DNA of 64,000 nucleotides, taken from positions 1 to 64,000 of the forward strand of contig JASBUR010000012.1 in assembly GCA_030147805.1 (NCBI GenBank), given 5' to 3'. The stretch comes from Sphingomonadaceae bacterium. GTDB lineage: Bacteria > Pseudomonadota > Alphaproteobacteria > Sphingomonadales > Sphingomonadaceae. The position numbers and the translations under genes are program-made. The notes beneath the pieces were generated by a model that was not told where the DNA came from, ran no database searches, and saw only the letters and a list, made by a program, of their open reading frames with translations. This document shows, piece by piece, positions 1 through 8,645 of this stretch. Each line of letters begins with the position of its first letter. Positions within the stretch are counted from its first letter, which is position 1.

Positions 1-127
1 CCGGGGGGGCCTGGGGGGCCCACAACACCCCGCCACCCCCACCCCCCCCCCCCCCCCCCGGGGGCGGGGGCGGGGTGGGGGGCCCCGGCGCGCGCCACGC
101 TCGCTGCGCTCGCGCCCCTCACCCCAA
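1..127. other. G/C homopolymer-rich window start
   Basis: This stretch is almost only G and C, with runs of C longer than 15 bases and repeated G blocks. No open frame with coding character crosses it. It looks like the low-quality edge of a contig or an extreme low-complexity intergenic stretch, and I see no gene in it. Confidence 0.6.
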
Positions 128-150
128 CCCTCTCCCCGGCGGGGAGAGGG
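128..150. repeat. Perfect hairpin CCCTCTCCCC/GGGGAGAGGG
   Basis: Two ten-base arms flank a three-base centre (GGC), five bases downstream of the lemA-like stop codon. It can fold as a strong stem in either RNA. There is no U-tract, so it may be a dispersed palindromic repeat, an mRNA 3' stabiliser, or a rho-assisted end rather than a classical terminator. Confidence 0.5.
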
Positions 151-154
151 AGCA

Positions 155-739
155 CTAGAACTTCACCGCCGGCGCCTGGTCGGCGTTCGGCGTCGTCGCC
201 TGGAAGGGCGTCAGCGGCTCGGCGCCGTGGATGACCTTGGCGCCGATGATGCCGGGGAAGGTGCGCACCTCGGTGTTATACTGGCGCACCGCCTCGTTGT
301 AGTCGCGGATCGCGACGTTGATGCGGTTCTCGGTGCCCTCGAGCTGCGACTGCAGCGCGAGGAAATTCTCCTGGCTGCGCAGTTCGGGATATTTCTCGAC
401 CGTGACGAGCAGCCGGCCGAGCGCGCCCGACAGATTGCCCTGCGCCGCCTGGAAGCGCTGGACCGCCGCCGGATCGGACAGCTGCTCGGGCGACACCTGC
501 ACCTGCGTGGCGCTGGCGCGCGCCTGCGTCACCTGCGTCAGCACCTCGCGCTCCTGCGTCGCGAAGCCGCGCACCGTCTCGACGAGATTGGGGATGAGGT
601 CGGCGCGGCGCTGATAGGAGGCCTGCACGTCGGCCCAGCGCGCCTTGGCTTCCTCCTCATAGGTCGGGATCGTGTTGATCCCGCAGCCCGAGACGGAGAG
701 GACGAGCGCGACCGGAACAGCGTAACGAGCGAAGTTCAT
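155..739 (-). CDS. lemA: LemA family lipoprotein
   Basis: Encodes 194 residues. The N-terminus is a lipoprotein signal: a hydrophobic stretch ending in VSGC with Cys19 as the likely lipidated residue, so the protein should be membrane anchored. The LemA family core follows: the ARWADVQASYQRRADLIPNL helix, the VRGFATQEREVL segment, and the later helices around YPELRSQENFLALQSQLEGT and RDYNEAVRQYN. The length matches the family (about 190 residues). LemA proteins are helical membrane-associated proteins of unclear function, often beside TPM-domain or peptidase genes; any partner here would be beyond the window start. The ATG at 739 was chosen because it begins the signal peptide. The much longer frame that reads through this start is an artefact of high GC. 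Confidence 0.93.
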   Translation of the reverse strand: MNFARYAVPVALVLSVSGCGINTIPTYEEEAKARWADVQASYQRRADLIPNLVETVRGFATQEREVLTQVTQARASATQVQVSPEQLSDPAAVQRFQAAQGNLSGALGRLLVTVEKYPELRSQENFLALQSQLEGTENRINVAIRDYNEAVRQYNTEVRTFPGIIGAKVIHGAEPLTPFQATTPNADQAPAVKF

Positions 740-838
740 TGCATGGACCCCTTGGTGGTTACGGGCGCAAAATAAGATCACGCCGCCGATATGCAAGGGT
801 AACACACCTCCGCGCCACAACATTCTGGCCTTCGAATG

Positions 839-899
839 CGTCATCCCGGCGAAGACTCCGTCGCCGCCACCCTTTTCGTCATCCCCGCGAAGGCGGGGA
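839..899. repeat. Degenerate REP-like pair (CGTCATCCC...)
   Basis: Two copies of the intergenic motif found repeatedly in this window: CGTCATCCCGGCGAAG at 839-854 and CGTCATCCCCGCGAAGGCGGGG from 877. The second contains a short GC palindrome (CCCCGC/GCGGGG). The pair lies between the start of lemA and the stop of the amidohydrolase gene on the same strand, where an mRNA-stabilising or attenuating role is plausible. Confidence 0.6.
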
Positions 900-903
900 G
901 GGT

Positions 904-2643
904 TTACTCGGCCGCCTGCCGCAGCGGTTCGGCCTGCGGGCCGCGGATCAGCCTGCCCGGCACCGCGCCGGTATGCCGGCCCTCGCGGAGGGTGACGACG
1001 CCCGACTTGACCGTGGCGACATAGCCCTGGGCGGTCTGCAGCAGCCGCCGGCCGCCGGCGGGCAGGTCGTAGGCGATATAGGGCTTGTTGAGCCGCAGCC
1101 GCTCGTAATCGATGACGTTGACGTCGGCGATCAGCCCGGGCGCCAGCCGGCCGCGGTCGTGCAGCCCGTACATCGCCGCGGTGTCGGCGGTCTGGCGCTT
1201 CACCGCATGTTCGAGCGCGATGCGCGCGCCGCGCTTCCGGTCGCGCGTCCAGTGCGTCAGCATGAAGGTCGGCGAGGCGGCATCGCAGATCACGCCGCAG
1301 TGCGCGCCGCCGTCGGACAGGCTGACCATCGTCGCGGGATGGTGCAGCAGCTCGCGGACATGATCGAGATGGCCGTCGGCATAGTTGAGGATCGGCAGAT
1401 AGATGAAGCCGCGGCCCTCGTCGGCGGTCATCAGGTCGTAGGCGACGTCCTGCGGGTCGCGGCCCTCGCGCGCGGCGATGCCGGCGATGCTGTCCTCGCG
1501 CGCCGGCTCGTAATCGGGATCGTCGCCGAGCGGGAACTGCATCATCCAGCCCGAGAACAGGATGTCGGCGAGGCCGTTGTCGATCTCCGGCCGCTCGATC
1601 GGGTCGGCGAGCAGCCGTGCCTTGAACGCCGGATCCTGGAGCGCCGCCAGCTGTTCGGCCCACGGCCGGTCGGCGATCGCCTTCCAGCTCGCGCGCGTCA
1701 GGAAGGGGTGCGCGGTCGTCCGCCAGTTCATCACCACGCCGGTGCCGCGCAGCGCGATCTGCGCGGTGACGCGCGCGCCCTCGGCATTGGCCGCCTCGGT
1801 ACGCGCCAGCTGGTCGCGCCAGCCCTCGTCGTCGAGCGGCGACTGCAGCAGCGCGAAGCTCACCGGCATGCCCGTCTTGATCGACACGTCCTTCATCCAG
1901 GCGAATTCCTCGGCGCAGGGGTTGAGGTCGGACGCCATCTCGAAGACGCCGTGCCCGGCGCGCGCGAGGCCTTCGCCGATGCCGAGCAGCTCGTCGCGGT
2001 TGGCATAGGTGCCCGGCACAACCTCGCCGTCGATCGCGCGGTGCAGCATGGTGCGGCTGGTCGAAAAGCCGAGCGCGCCGGCGCGCAAGCCCTCCTCGAC
2101 GATCTGCGCCATCGCGGCGATGTCGGCGGGCGTCGCCTCCTCGTTGCGGGCGCCGCGCTCGCCCATCACATAGGCGCGCACCGCGCCGTGCGGGACGTGC
2201 GTGCCGACATCGACGGTGCGCGGCATCCGCTCGAGCGCGTCGAGATATTCGGGAAAGCTCTCCCAGCCCCAGCTCATCCCTTCGGCGAGCGCGGTGCCGG
2301 GAATGTCCTCGACGCCCTCCATCAGCCCGATCAGCCACTCATGCTTGTCGGGCGCGGCGGGGGCGAAGCCGACGCCGCAATTGCCCATGACGATCGAGGT
2401 GACGCCGTGCCACGACGAGGGCGCCAGCACCGGGTCCCAGGTCGCCTGCCCGTCATAATGCGTGTGGACGTCGACGAAGCCCGGCGTCACCAGCTTGCCG
2501 GTGGCGTCGATCTCCTCGCGGCCCAGGGCGGCGACCTTGCCGACAATCGTGATGACGCCATTGTCGATCGCCACGTCGCCGACGAAGGCCGGCCGCCCCG
2601 TGCCATCGACGATGTTGCCGCCGCGGATCACCATATCGTGCAT
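904..2643 (-). CDS. Amidohydrolase family 3, N-acyl-D-amino-acid deacylase type
   Basis: Encodes 579 residues. It begins with the amidohydrolase beta-sandwich strand [16 protein letters not shown], then the metal-binding VDVHTH motif (His60 and His62) and the MGNCGVGF segment with Cys89. In D-aminoacylases an equivalent cysteine is a zinc ligand. The late [10 protein letters not shown] segment is the usual place for the catalytic aspartate of this TIM-barrel family. Length and order fit D-aminoacylase / N-acyl-D-glutamate deacylase proteins, which release D-amino acids from N-acyl forms. The exact substrate cannot be read from sequence, and dihydroorotase-like activity is an alternative. The start is supported by GGGGAGG seven bases upstream of the ATG. 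No signal peptide is seen, so it should be cytoplasmic. It is divergent from the beta-helix gene across 94 bases. Confidence 0.88.
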   Translation of the reverse strand: MHDMVIRGGNIVDGTGRPAFVGDVAIDNGVITIVGKVAALGREEIDATGKLVTPGFVDVHTHYDGQATWDPVLAPSSWHGVTSIVMGNCGVGFAPAAPDKHEWLIGLMEGVEDIPGTALAEGMSWGWESFPEYLDALERMPRTVDVGTHVPHGAVRAYVMGERGARNEEATPADIAAMAQIVEEGLRAGALGFSTSRTMLHRAIDGEVVPGTYANRDELLGIGEGLARAGHGVFEMASDLNPCAEEFAWMKDVSIKTGMPVSFALLQSPLDDEGWRDQLARTEAANAEGARVTAQIALRGTGVVMNWRTTAHPFLTRASWKAIADRPWAEQLAALQDPAFKARLLADPIERPEIDNGLADILFSGWMMQFPLGDDPDYEPAREDSIAGIAAREGRDPQDVAYDLMTADEGRGFIYLPILNYADGHLDHVRELLHHPATMVSLSDGGAHCGVICDAASPTFMLTHWTRDRKRGARIALEHAVKRQTADTAAMYGLHDRGRLAPGLIADVNVIDYERLRLNKPYIAYDLPAGGRRLLQTAQGYVATVKSGVVTLREGRHTGAVPGRLIRGPQAEPLRQAAE

Positions 2644-2682
2644 GTCAAATCCTCCCCAGGATGACCTGTAGGAAACGCCCGC

Positions 2683-2710
2683 TTGGCATGCCGCGGCAAG
2701 CTGCCATTAT
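2683..2710 (+). promoter_or_regulatory. Possible sigma70-like promoter for the beta-helix/cytochrome pair
   Basis: TTGGCA at 2683 and CATTAT at 2705 are separated by 16 bases, followed by a strong ribosome binding site (GGGGAGG) before the ATG at 2738. This is a pattern match only. The same 94-base gap must also hold the promoter of the divergent amidohydrolase gene. Confidence 0.3.
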
Positions 2711-2737
2711 GACTGGCAAACCTGGGGAGGTTCACCA

Positions 2738-3955
2738 ATGAAGAAGCTGCTGCTGCTGTCGGCCGTCCTGTTCGCTGCGCCGCCGGCGCTCGCCAGGACG
2801 ATCGTCGTCGACGCCAAGGCCGACGCGCGCGAGGCGATCCAGACCGCGCTGATCGAGGCGCAGCCCGGCGACGTCGTCGAGCTGCCCGTCGGCACCTTCG
2901 CGCTCGACGAGGGACTGTCGCTCGACGTCGACGGCGTCACCGTGAAAGGCGCCGGGCCGGACAGGACCATCCTGTCGTTCAAGGGGCAGACGGGCGCGGG
3001 CGAAGGGCTGCTCGTCACCTCCGACCGCGTGCTGCTCACCGGTTTCGCCGTCGAGGATTCGAAGGGCGACGGCATCAAGTCGAAGGGCGCCGACAAGATC
3101 ACCTTCCACGATCTGCGCGTCGAATGGACCGGCGGGCCGAAGCCGACCAACGGCGCCTATGGCGTCTATCCGGTCAGCTCGTCGAACATCCTCGTCGACA
3201 AGGTCACCGTCCGCGGCGCCTCGGACGCCGGTATCTACGTCGGCCAGTCGAGCAACATCATCGTCCGCAACTCGCTCGCCGAATACAACGTCGCCGGCAT
3301 CGAGATCGAGAATTCGACCAACGCCGACGTCCACGACAACGTCACGACGCACAACACCGGCGCGATCCTGATCTTCGACCTGCCCGACCTGCCGGTGATG
3401 GGCGGGCATTCGACGCGTATCTTCCGCAACAAGATCGTCGCCAACGACACGCCCAATTTCGCGCCCAAGGGCAATATCGTCGCCTCGGTGCCGATGGGCA
3501 CCGGGGTGATGGTGATGGCCAACCGCAGCGTCCACGTCTTCGACAACGACTTCGCCGACAACGCCACCGCGCACGTCATGGTCGTCGCCTATCCGCAGGC
3601 GATCAACGACGCGAGCTACAACCCGCTGCCGCGCGAGGTGTTCGTCGGCGCCAACCGCTTCGGCAAGGGCGGCTGGGATCCCGGCTTTCCCGGCGGCAAG
3701 GAACTGGCGGCCGCCGCCGGCGGGGCGCTGCCCCCCGTCGTCTGGGACGGCGCCGAAAGCTGGACGATCAAGGGCGAGGTGAAGGGCGAGCCGGTCAAGC
3801 TCGGCTTTGCCGGCGGCAAGCTGATGAGCTTCGGCATGCCGCAGGCCCCCACCGACCCGACCAAGGCCAAGCCGGCGCTGATCGACGTGCCGACGACGCC
3901 GGTGAGCTTTCCGCCCGAGGTCAGGCTTCCGGCGGATCAGCCGGGGGTGAGCTGA
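2738..3955 (+). CDS. Secreted parallel beta-helix repeat protein (TIGR03805-like)
   Basis: Encodes 405 residues. Residues 1-20 form a classical signal peptide (MKKLLLLSAVLFAAPPALA, then cleavage before RTIVVDAK), so it is exported. The remainder is a right-handed beta-helix: short repeated turns such as GVTVKGAGPDRT, VLLTGFAVEDSKGDGIKSKG, NILVDKVTVRGASDAGIYVG and NIIVRNSLAEYNVAGIEIEN, with stacked Asn and aliphatic positions, as in pectate-lyase-like folds. The next gene encodes an exported diheme cytochrome. This two-gene pairing is the known association of families TIGR03805 and TIGR03806 (HNE_0200/SO2930 type), whose joint function is not established. A role in binding or processing a surface polymer coupled to electron transfer is only inference. 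Start set by GGGGAGG upstream of the ATG. Confidence 0.88.
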   Translation: MKKLLLLSAVLFAAPPALARTIVVDAKADAREAIQTALIEAQPGDVVELPVGTFALDEGLSLDVDGVTVKGAGPDRTILSFKGQTGAGEGLLVTSDRVLLTGFAVEDSKGDGIKSKGADKITFHDLRVEWTGGPKPTNGAYGVYPVSSSNILVDKVTVRGASDAGIYVGQSSNIIVRNSLAEYNVAGIEIENSTNADVHDNVTTHNTGAILIFDLPDLPVMGGHSTRIFRNKIVANDTPNFAPKGNIVASVPMGTGVMVMANRSVHVFDNDFADNATAHVMVVAYPQAINDASYNPLPREVFVGANRFGKGGWDPGFPGGKELAAAAGGALPPVVWDGAESWTIKGEVKGEPVKLGFAGGKLMSFGMPQAPTDPTKAKPALIDVPTTPVSFPPEVRLPADQPGVS

Positions 3956-3965
3956 CCATCATCAT

Positions 3966-3992
3966 CGTCATCCCCGCGCAGGCGGGATGACG
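3966..3992. repeat. REP-like palindrome between the beta-helix and cytochrome genes
   Basis: CGTCATCCC and GGGATGACG arms surround a CGCGCAGGC centre in the 56-base spacer between two co-directional genes. It is a compact member of the window's CGTCATCCCCGCG repeat family. Sitting inside a probable operon, it could tune the relative expression of the two genes. Confidence 0.65.
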
Positions 3993-4011
3993 ACGAAAGC
4001 AGAGTGACGAC

Positions 4012-5022
4012 ATGCGTAGCGCGCTCCTTGCCCTCGCCAGCCTGACGCTCGTCGCCGCGCAGCCCGCGCCGGTGGCGCTCGACGCGCTGCTGGCCGAGAC
4101 GCCGGCGCCGACGCTCGCCGCCTATCGGCTGTTCACTGACGCGAAGGCGACGCAACCCAACAGCCGCGTCACGCCCTACACGCTCAACACGCCCCTGTTC
4201 TCCGACTATGCCCTGAAGCATCGCTACGTCTTCGTGCCGCCGGGCAAGACCATCGGCTATCGCGCTTCGGGCGTGCTCGATTTCCCCGTCGGCACTGCGC
4301 TGGTGAAGACCTTCGCCTATCCCGCCGACCTGCGCGTGAAGGGCAGCCCCGAGCGCTTCCTCGAAACCCGGCTGCTGATCCGCAAGGCGGACGGCTGGGC
4401 GGCCTATCCCTATGTCTGGAACGCCGACGGCAGCGCCGCGGTGCTGAAGAAGGCCGGCGCGCGGCTCGACGCCGGCTGGATCCATAGCGACGGCACGCCG
4501 CGAAACGTCCGTTGGAGCGTCCCCAACGTCAACCAGTGCAAGGGCTGCCACGCCAGCGGCGAGGCGATCACGCCGATCGGCCCCAAAGCCTGGAATCTCG
4601 GCGCGACGCAGCTGGCGAGCTGGACCCGGCTCGGCCTGATGGCGGCCGCCACCGGCGTTCCGAAGGTTCCTGCCTGGGATGACGCCAGCGCCCCCGTCGC
4701 GATCCGGGCGCGGGCCTACATCGACGTGAACTGCGCCCACTGCCACACCGCCAAGGGGCCTGCCTCGAACTCGGGCCTCTATCTCGAATGGGACCAGCCC
4801 GATCGCGTCGCGCAGGGCCTCGGCAAGCGCCCGGTCGCCGCCGGCCGCGCCAGCGCCGGGCTCGATTTCGCCATCGCGCCGGGCCATCCCGACGCCTCGA
4901 TCCTCGTCCACCGGATGGAGTCGACCGAGCCCGGCATCATGATGCCCGAACTCGGCCGGACGCTGATGCACGCCGAGGGCGTCGCGCTGGTCCGCGCCTA
5001 TGTCGCCGGGCTGACGCCCTAG
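4012..5022 (+). CDS. SO2930/HNE_0200-type diheme c-type cytochrome
   Basis: Encodes 336 residues with an N-terminal signal peptide (MRSALLALASLTLVAAQP), so it is periplasmic. Two haem c attachment motifs are visible: CKGCH at Cys176-His180 and CAHCH at Cys241-His245. The motif VNQCKGCH, followed later by YIDVNCAHCH, is characteristic of the SO2930-type diheme family (TIGR03806 relatives). The C-terminal part (FAIAPGHPDASILVHRMEST...GIMMPELGRTLMH) resembles the conserved tail of these proteins. It follows the beta-helix gene on the same strand with only a repeat-bearing spacer, so the two are probably co-transcribed. Electron donor and acceptor are unknown. Confidence 0.9.
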   Translation: MRSALLALASLTLVAAQPAPVALDALLAETPAPTLAAYRLFTDAKATQPNSRVTPYTLNTPLFSDYALKHRYVFVPPGKTIGYRASGVLDFPVGTALVKTFAYPADLRVKGSPERFLETRLLIRKADGWAAYPYVWNADGSAAVLKKAGARLDAGWIHSDGTPRNVRWSVPNVNQCKGCHASGEAITPIGPKAWNLGATQLASWTRLGLMAAATGVPKVPAWDDASAPVAIRARAYIDVNCAHCHTAKGPASNSGLYLEWDQPDRVAQGLGKRPVAAGRASAGLDFAIAPGHPDASILVHRMESTEPGIMMPELGRTLMHAEGVALVRAYVAGLTP

Positions 5023-5087
5023 GGGCTCGCTTCTCGCGCCCGGCTCGGCTAAAGGCGCCGGCCCTCGATCGAAAAGCGGCAGCCCCG

Positions 5088-6401
5088 ATGACCGACATCA
5101 GCGCGCCGGGGAGGGCCATCGGGCTCGACTTCGGCACCACCAACAGCGTCGTGGCGCTCGGCGACGGCCGCGGCGGCGCCGACCTGCTGTCGTTCGCGCA
5201 TGGCGGCGCGGCGACCGACACCTTCCGCTCGGCGCTGTGCTTCTGGACCGACGAGGAGGGCGCGCGCACGCAGCTGCGCCACGAGGCGGGCCCCTGGGCG
5301 ATCGACGAATATCTCGCTTTCCCGCAGGACAGCCGCTTCATCCAGTCGTTCAAGTCGGTCGCCGCCAGCCCGATCTTCGAACATGCGACGGTGTTCGAGA
5401 AACGCTACCGCTTCGAGGAACTGCTCGACCTGTTCCTGGGCAAGCTGATCGCGCATGCCGGCGGCGCCATCCCGGCGGCGCCCGAGCGGCTGGTGATCGG
5501 CCGCCCGGTGCGCTTCGCCGGCGCGCGCGCCGACGAGGCGCTGGCGCTCGATCGCTACGGGCGCGCCTTCGCGCGGCTCGGCGCGCGCGAGATCGCCTAT
5601 GTCTACGAGCCGCTCGCCGCGGCGTTCAGCTTCGCGCGGCGGCTGACCGAGGAAGCGACGATCCTCGTCGCCGACTTCGGCGGCGGCACCAGCGACTTCT
5701 CGGTGGTGCGCGTCAATCCGCCGTCGAGCCGCGTGCGCTGCGTGCCGCTGGGGCACGCCGGCGTCGGCATCGCCGGCGACCGTTTCGACTATCGCATCGT
5801 CGATCATCTCGTGCTGCCGCTGCTCGGCAAGGGCGGGCGCTACCGCTCGTTCGACAAGCAGCTCGAGATTCCGCGCGGCTATTTCGCCGACTTCGCCGAC
5901 TGGAGCCGGCTCGCGCTGATGCGCAACCGTCGCACGCTCGAGGAGCTGCGTCGGCTGGCCAAGAGCGCGGTCGATCCGACAGGGATCGAGCGGATGATCC
6001 GGCTGATCGAGCTCGAACTCGGCCTGCCGCTCTACGACGCGGTCGGCGCGCTCAAGCGCGCGCTGTCCGTCGACGAGGTGGCGCGCTTCCGCTTTTCGGG
6101 CGGCGGCGTCGAGCTCGACGAGCCGGTCGTGCGCGCGGCGTTCGAGGCCTGGATCGCCCCCGATCTCGCCGAGATGGCGGGCGCCGTTGATCGCGCGCTC
6201 GTCGCCGCCGGTACCGCCTCGGGCGCGATCGACCGCGTCTTCCTCACCGGCGGCTCGTCGCTGGTCCCCGCCGTGCGCCGGATGTTCGTCGACCGCTTCG
6301 GCGAGGACCGCGTCGCCAGCGGCGGCGAGCTGACCTCGATCGCGCACGGACTCGCGCTCGTCGGGCAGGAGGACGATCTCGCCGACTGGGCGGCCGCGTA
6401 G
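5088..6401 (+). CDS. Hsp70 family protein, YegD-like
   Basis: Encodes 437 residues. It has the actin/Hsp70 ATPase signatures in order: phosphate-1 IGLDFGTTNSVVALG (residues about 11-25), phosphate-2 VADFGGGTSDFSVV, and the adenosine loop VFLTGGSSLVPAVR near the C-terminus. Length is close to E. coli YegD (about 450) and too short for a full DnaK, so the substrate-binding lid is absent or reduced. YegD-type proteins are DnaK-like ATPases of unclear client range. The ATG at 5088 is chosen because IGLDFGTT should lie within the first 15 residues; the frame extends upstream through the cytochrome gene without coding logic. No DnaJ or GrpE partner is nearby. Confidence 0.9.
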   Translation: MTDISAPGRAIGLDFGTTNSVVALGDGRGGADLLSFAHGGAATDTFRSALCFWTDEEGARTQLRHEAGPWAIDEYLAFPQDSRFIQSFKSVAASPIFEHATVFEKRYRFEELLDLFLGKLIAHAGGAIPAAPERLVIGRPVRFAGARADEALALDRYGRAFARLGAREIAYVYEPLAAAFSFARRLTEEATILVADFGGGTSDFSVVRVNPPSSRVRCVPLGHAGVGIAGDRFDYRIVDHLVLPLLGKGGRYRSFDKQLEIPRGYFADFADWSRLALMRNRRTLEELRRLAKSAVDPTGIERMIRLIELELGLPLYDAVGALKRALSVDEVARFRFSGGGVELDEPVVRAAFEAWIAPDLAEMAGAVDRALVAAGTASGAIDRVFLTGGSSLVPAVRRMFVDRFGEDRVASGGELTSIAHGLALVGQEDDLADWAAA

Positions 6402-6475
6402 GTAGGGCCTGCCCCTGGCGACCGCGCCGGTATAGGGTGGTGGTCGATCGCCCCGGCGGCGGTCCGGAGAGCGGG

Positions 6476-7447
6476 ATGAATTTGGCACGTCGTGAAGTTC
6501 TCGCCGGCCTGACGGTGGCGGCGGTTGCGCGGCCAGCACTGGCGGAGACCTGGACCCCGCCGCCGCCCGACCGCGAGTTGCGCGTACCGGTGCGCGGTGG
6601 CGACCTCTACGTCCGCGTCAACGGCGACCTCGCCGCGCCGCGTGCGCCGGTGCTGTTCATCCACGGCGGCCCGGGGTCGGGCCATGGCTATTTCCTGCCG
6701 ACGCTCACGCTCGCCGACCAACGCGCGGTCATCCTCTACGACCAGCTCGACGCCGGCCTGTCGGACCGGCCGGGCGATCCCGCCAACTGGACGGTCGAGC
6801 GCTTCGTGTCGGAGATCGACGCGATCCGCGCCGCGCTCGGACTGAGGCGGCTCCACGTCGTCGGCCACAGCTGGGGGTCGACGATCGCGCTCGAATATGC
6901 GGCGCGCCGCCCCGCCGGGCTCCGCAGCCTGACGCTCGGCAGCCCGCTGATCTCGACGCGCAGCTGGGAGGCGAGCACGCGGGCGCAGCTCGCCACGCTG
7001 CCGCCGGCGGTCCGGACGGCGATCGAGACGCACGAGCGCGCCGGCACCACCCGCGACCCCGCCTATGTCGCGGCGATGGAGGTTTTCTATGCGCATTTCC
7101 TGCGCCGCCATCCGGCGCCGGCCTATGTGACGGCATACAGGAGCCGCCCCGGCCTTGCCTCGAACCCGATCGTCTACGAGGCGATGTGGGGCCCGGGCGA
7201 GATCAGCGCGACCGGCACGCTGCGCAGCTATGACGGCGAGGCGCTGCTGCCGCGGATCGCCGTGCCGACGCTGCTGGTCTGCGGCGAGCATGACGAGATG
7301 ACGCCCGCGGCCGCGGCGCCGCTCGCCGCGCGAATCCCCGATGCGCGCCTCGTCGCCATCGCCGATGCCGGCCATGCGCTGCCGACCGACCAGCCGGCGC
7401 TCTACGTGCAGGCGCTCCGCGCCCATCTCGATCGCGCCGACGGCTGA
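6476..7447 (+). CDS. Alpha/beta hydrolase, proline iminopeptidase-like (S33)
   Basis: Encodes 323 residues. The N-terminus MNLARREVLAGLTVAAVARPALA reads as a twin-arginine-like or Sec export signal, so the enzyme is probably periplasmic. The oxyanion-hole motif HGGPGSGHGY and the nucleophile elbow GHSWGS (Ser132) are those of S33 prolyl aminopeptidases. An acid residue (GEHDEMTP) and the His of DAGHALP near the C-terminus complete the triad. S33 enzymes cleave N-terminal proline from peptides, but relatives act on other amides or esters, so the substrate is uncertain. The ATG at 6476 is preferred over one 13 codons upstream because it places the signal at the N-terminus. Confidence 0.85.
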   Translation: MNLARREVLAGLTVAAVARPALAETWTPPPPDRELRVPVRGGDLYVRVNGDLAAPRAPVLFIHGGPGSGHGYFLPTLTLADQRAVILYDQLDAGLSDRPGDPANWTVERFVSEIDAIRAALGLRRLHVVGHSWGSTIALEYAARRPAGLRSLTLGSPLISTRSWEASTRAQLATLPPAVRTAIETHERAGTTRDPAYVAAMEVFYAHFLRRHPAPAYVTAYRSRPGLASNPIVYEAMWGPGEISATGTLRSYDGEALLPRIAVPTLLVCGEHDEMTPAAAAPLAARIPDARLVAIADAGHALPTDQPALYVQALRAHLDRADG

Positions 7448-7525
7448 GCCGCCCGGTCGCGATAGGCCTTGCGTCGCGGCCCCGCTGCGGCAAGGTACGG
7501 CCTCCTCGCCAGCCGGAGACCCAAG

Positions 7526-8158
7526 ATGCGCCCCGTCCTCCTCGCCCTCGCCGCCGTCGCGCTCGCCGCCCCGACCCTCGCACAGGCGCCGGCGCCGATC
7601 CCCGGATCGCGCGATACCGCGGCGATTTCGGGCGGCACCTACACCGCCGATGCGGGGCACACGCTGGTGCGCTGGGAGGTCGATCATCTCGGTTTCTCGC
7701 CCTATTTCGGCATCTTCGGCGACGTCACCGGGACGCTGGTGCTCGATCCGAAGAACCCCGGCGCCGCCAAGGTCTCGGTGACGATCCCGGTGTCGAAGGT
7801 CACCACCGCGTCGGCGGGCCTCACCTCGCACCTGCTCAAGCCCGCGGCGGACGGCGGCAAGGCCGATTTCTTCGGCGCGGCGCCCGCCGATGCGACCTTC
7901 GTGTCGACCAAGGTGACGCCGCGCGGCGAACGGGCGACGATCGTCGGCAACCTGACGCTCAACGGCGTCACCCGCCCGGTCACGCTCGACGCGCAATTCT
8001 ATGGCGCCGGCAAGATGCCCGCCAATATGGGCGGCAAGGAGAATGTCGGCTTCCGCGCCCAGGGCAGCCTCAAGCGCAGCGACTTCGGCATCGGCTACGG
8101 CATCCCGATGGTCTCCGACGAGGTGAAGCTCGACGTCGCGGCCGCCTTCGAGAAATGA
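7526..8158 (+). CDS. YceI family periplasmic lipid-binding protein
   Basis: Encodes 210 residues with a signal peptide (MRPVLLALAAVALAAPTLAQ). The mature part shows YceI features: GGTYTADAGHTLVRWEVDHL near the start, FGDVTGTLVLDPKNPGAAKV, FVSTKVTPRGERATIVGNLTLNGVTRPVTLDA, and the C-terminal LKRSDFGIGYGIPMVSDEVK. YceI proteins form a lipocalin-like barrel that binds isoprenoid lipids in the periplasm. The ATG at 7526 begins the signal peptide; 19 upstream in-frame codons have no signal character. Its stop overlaps the start of the next gene by four bases (ATGA), suggesting translational coupling. Confidence 0.92.
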   Translation: MRPVLLALAAVALAAPTLAQAPAPIPGSRDTAAISGGTYTADAGHTLVRWEVDHLGFSPYFGIFGDVTGTLVLDPKNPGAAKVSVTIPVSKVTTASAGLTSHLLKPAADGGKADFFGAAPADATFVSTKVTPRGERATIVGNLTLNGVTRPVTLDAQFYGAGKMPANMGGKENVGFRAQGSLKRSDFGIGYGIPMVSDEVKLDVAAAFEK

Positions 8159-8631
8159 CGCCCGGGGTCGCGACGCGCCTGTTCCGAACCTTTACGTCGC
8201 CGTTTCGGCCGGCCGCCCCGTCGTTCACCGCCTTCGAGAGGGCCGTTCTCGAGGCGGTGATGGGCGAACTCGACCCCCCGCTTCGCGCGCGTTTCGCCAG
8301 GCGCCTCGCGGCGGTGACGCGGATCCGCCGCGCCGACGGCGGCCGGCAGGTGGGCGTCTACCAGAAGCTGAAGGGACGGATCGTCTTTCCCGACGAGACG
8401 CGGCTCACCGCGGCCGACGGCGACGTGCTGCTGGCGCGCTTCACCATGATCTCGCGCCGGACGCTCTCGGCGCTGCAGGGGCAGGTCTGGCTCAGCGACG
8501 GCAATCTCAGCCGGCTCTCCTTCACCCAGCCCACCGAGCATGTGCAATGCGACGACATCCATCGGATCAGCGCCAAGCTCGACGGAGGCTTCGCCGCGAT
8601 GCGGGGGCCGCCCGCCGCCGGCTTGGTGTAG
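8155..8631 (+). CDS. Hypothetical protein coupled to yceI
   Basis: Encodes 158 residues; the ATG lies in the ATGA overlap with the yceI stop, which argues for a real translated gene. I do not recognise the family. It has no signal peptide or membrane segment. The centre contains predicted beta strands (GRIVFPDETRLTAADGDVLLARF, WLSDGNLSRLSFTQPTEH), and the N-terminal third is helical and basic (FERAVLEAVMGELDPPLRARFARR). Coupling with a periplasmic YceI suggests co-expression only; no function can be assigned. Confidence 0.65.
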   Translation: MTPGVATRLFRTFTSPFRPAAPSFTAFERAVLEAVMGELDPPLRARFARRLAAVTRIRRADGGRQVGVYQKLKGRIVFPDETRLTAADGDVLLARFTMISRRTLSALQGQVWLSDGNLSRLSFTQPTEHVQCDDIHRISAKLDGGFAAMRGPPAAGLV

Positions 8632-8645
8632 CGTCGGCCGACGCT
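8630..8645. terminator. Palindrome AGCGTCGGCCGACGCT at the operon end
   Basis: A perfect 16-base palindrome overlapping the stop codon of the hypothetical gene. It could form a stem at the 3' end of the yceI transcript. No T-run follows, so an intrinsic terminator is not certain. Confidence 0.35.

Noticed and set aside
155-2338. 727-codon minus-strand open frame covering the lemA-like gene and part of the amidohydrolase gene
   Set aside because: Only its last 194 codons read as protein (LemA); the earlier part is an Arg/Ala-rich shadow of the amidohydrolase in another frame.
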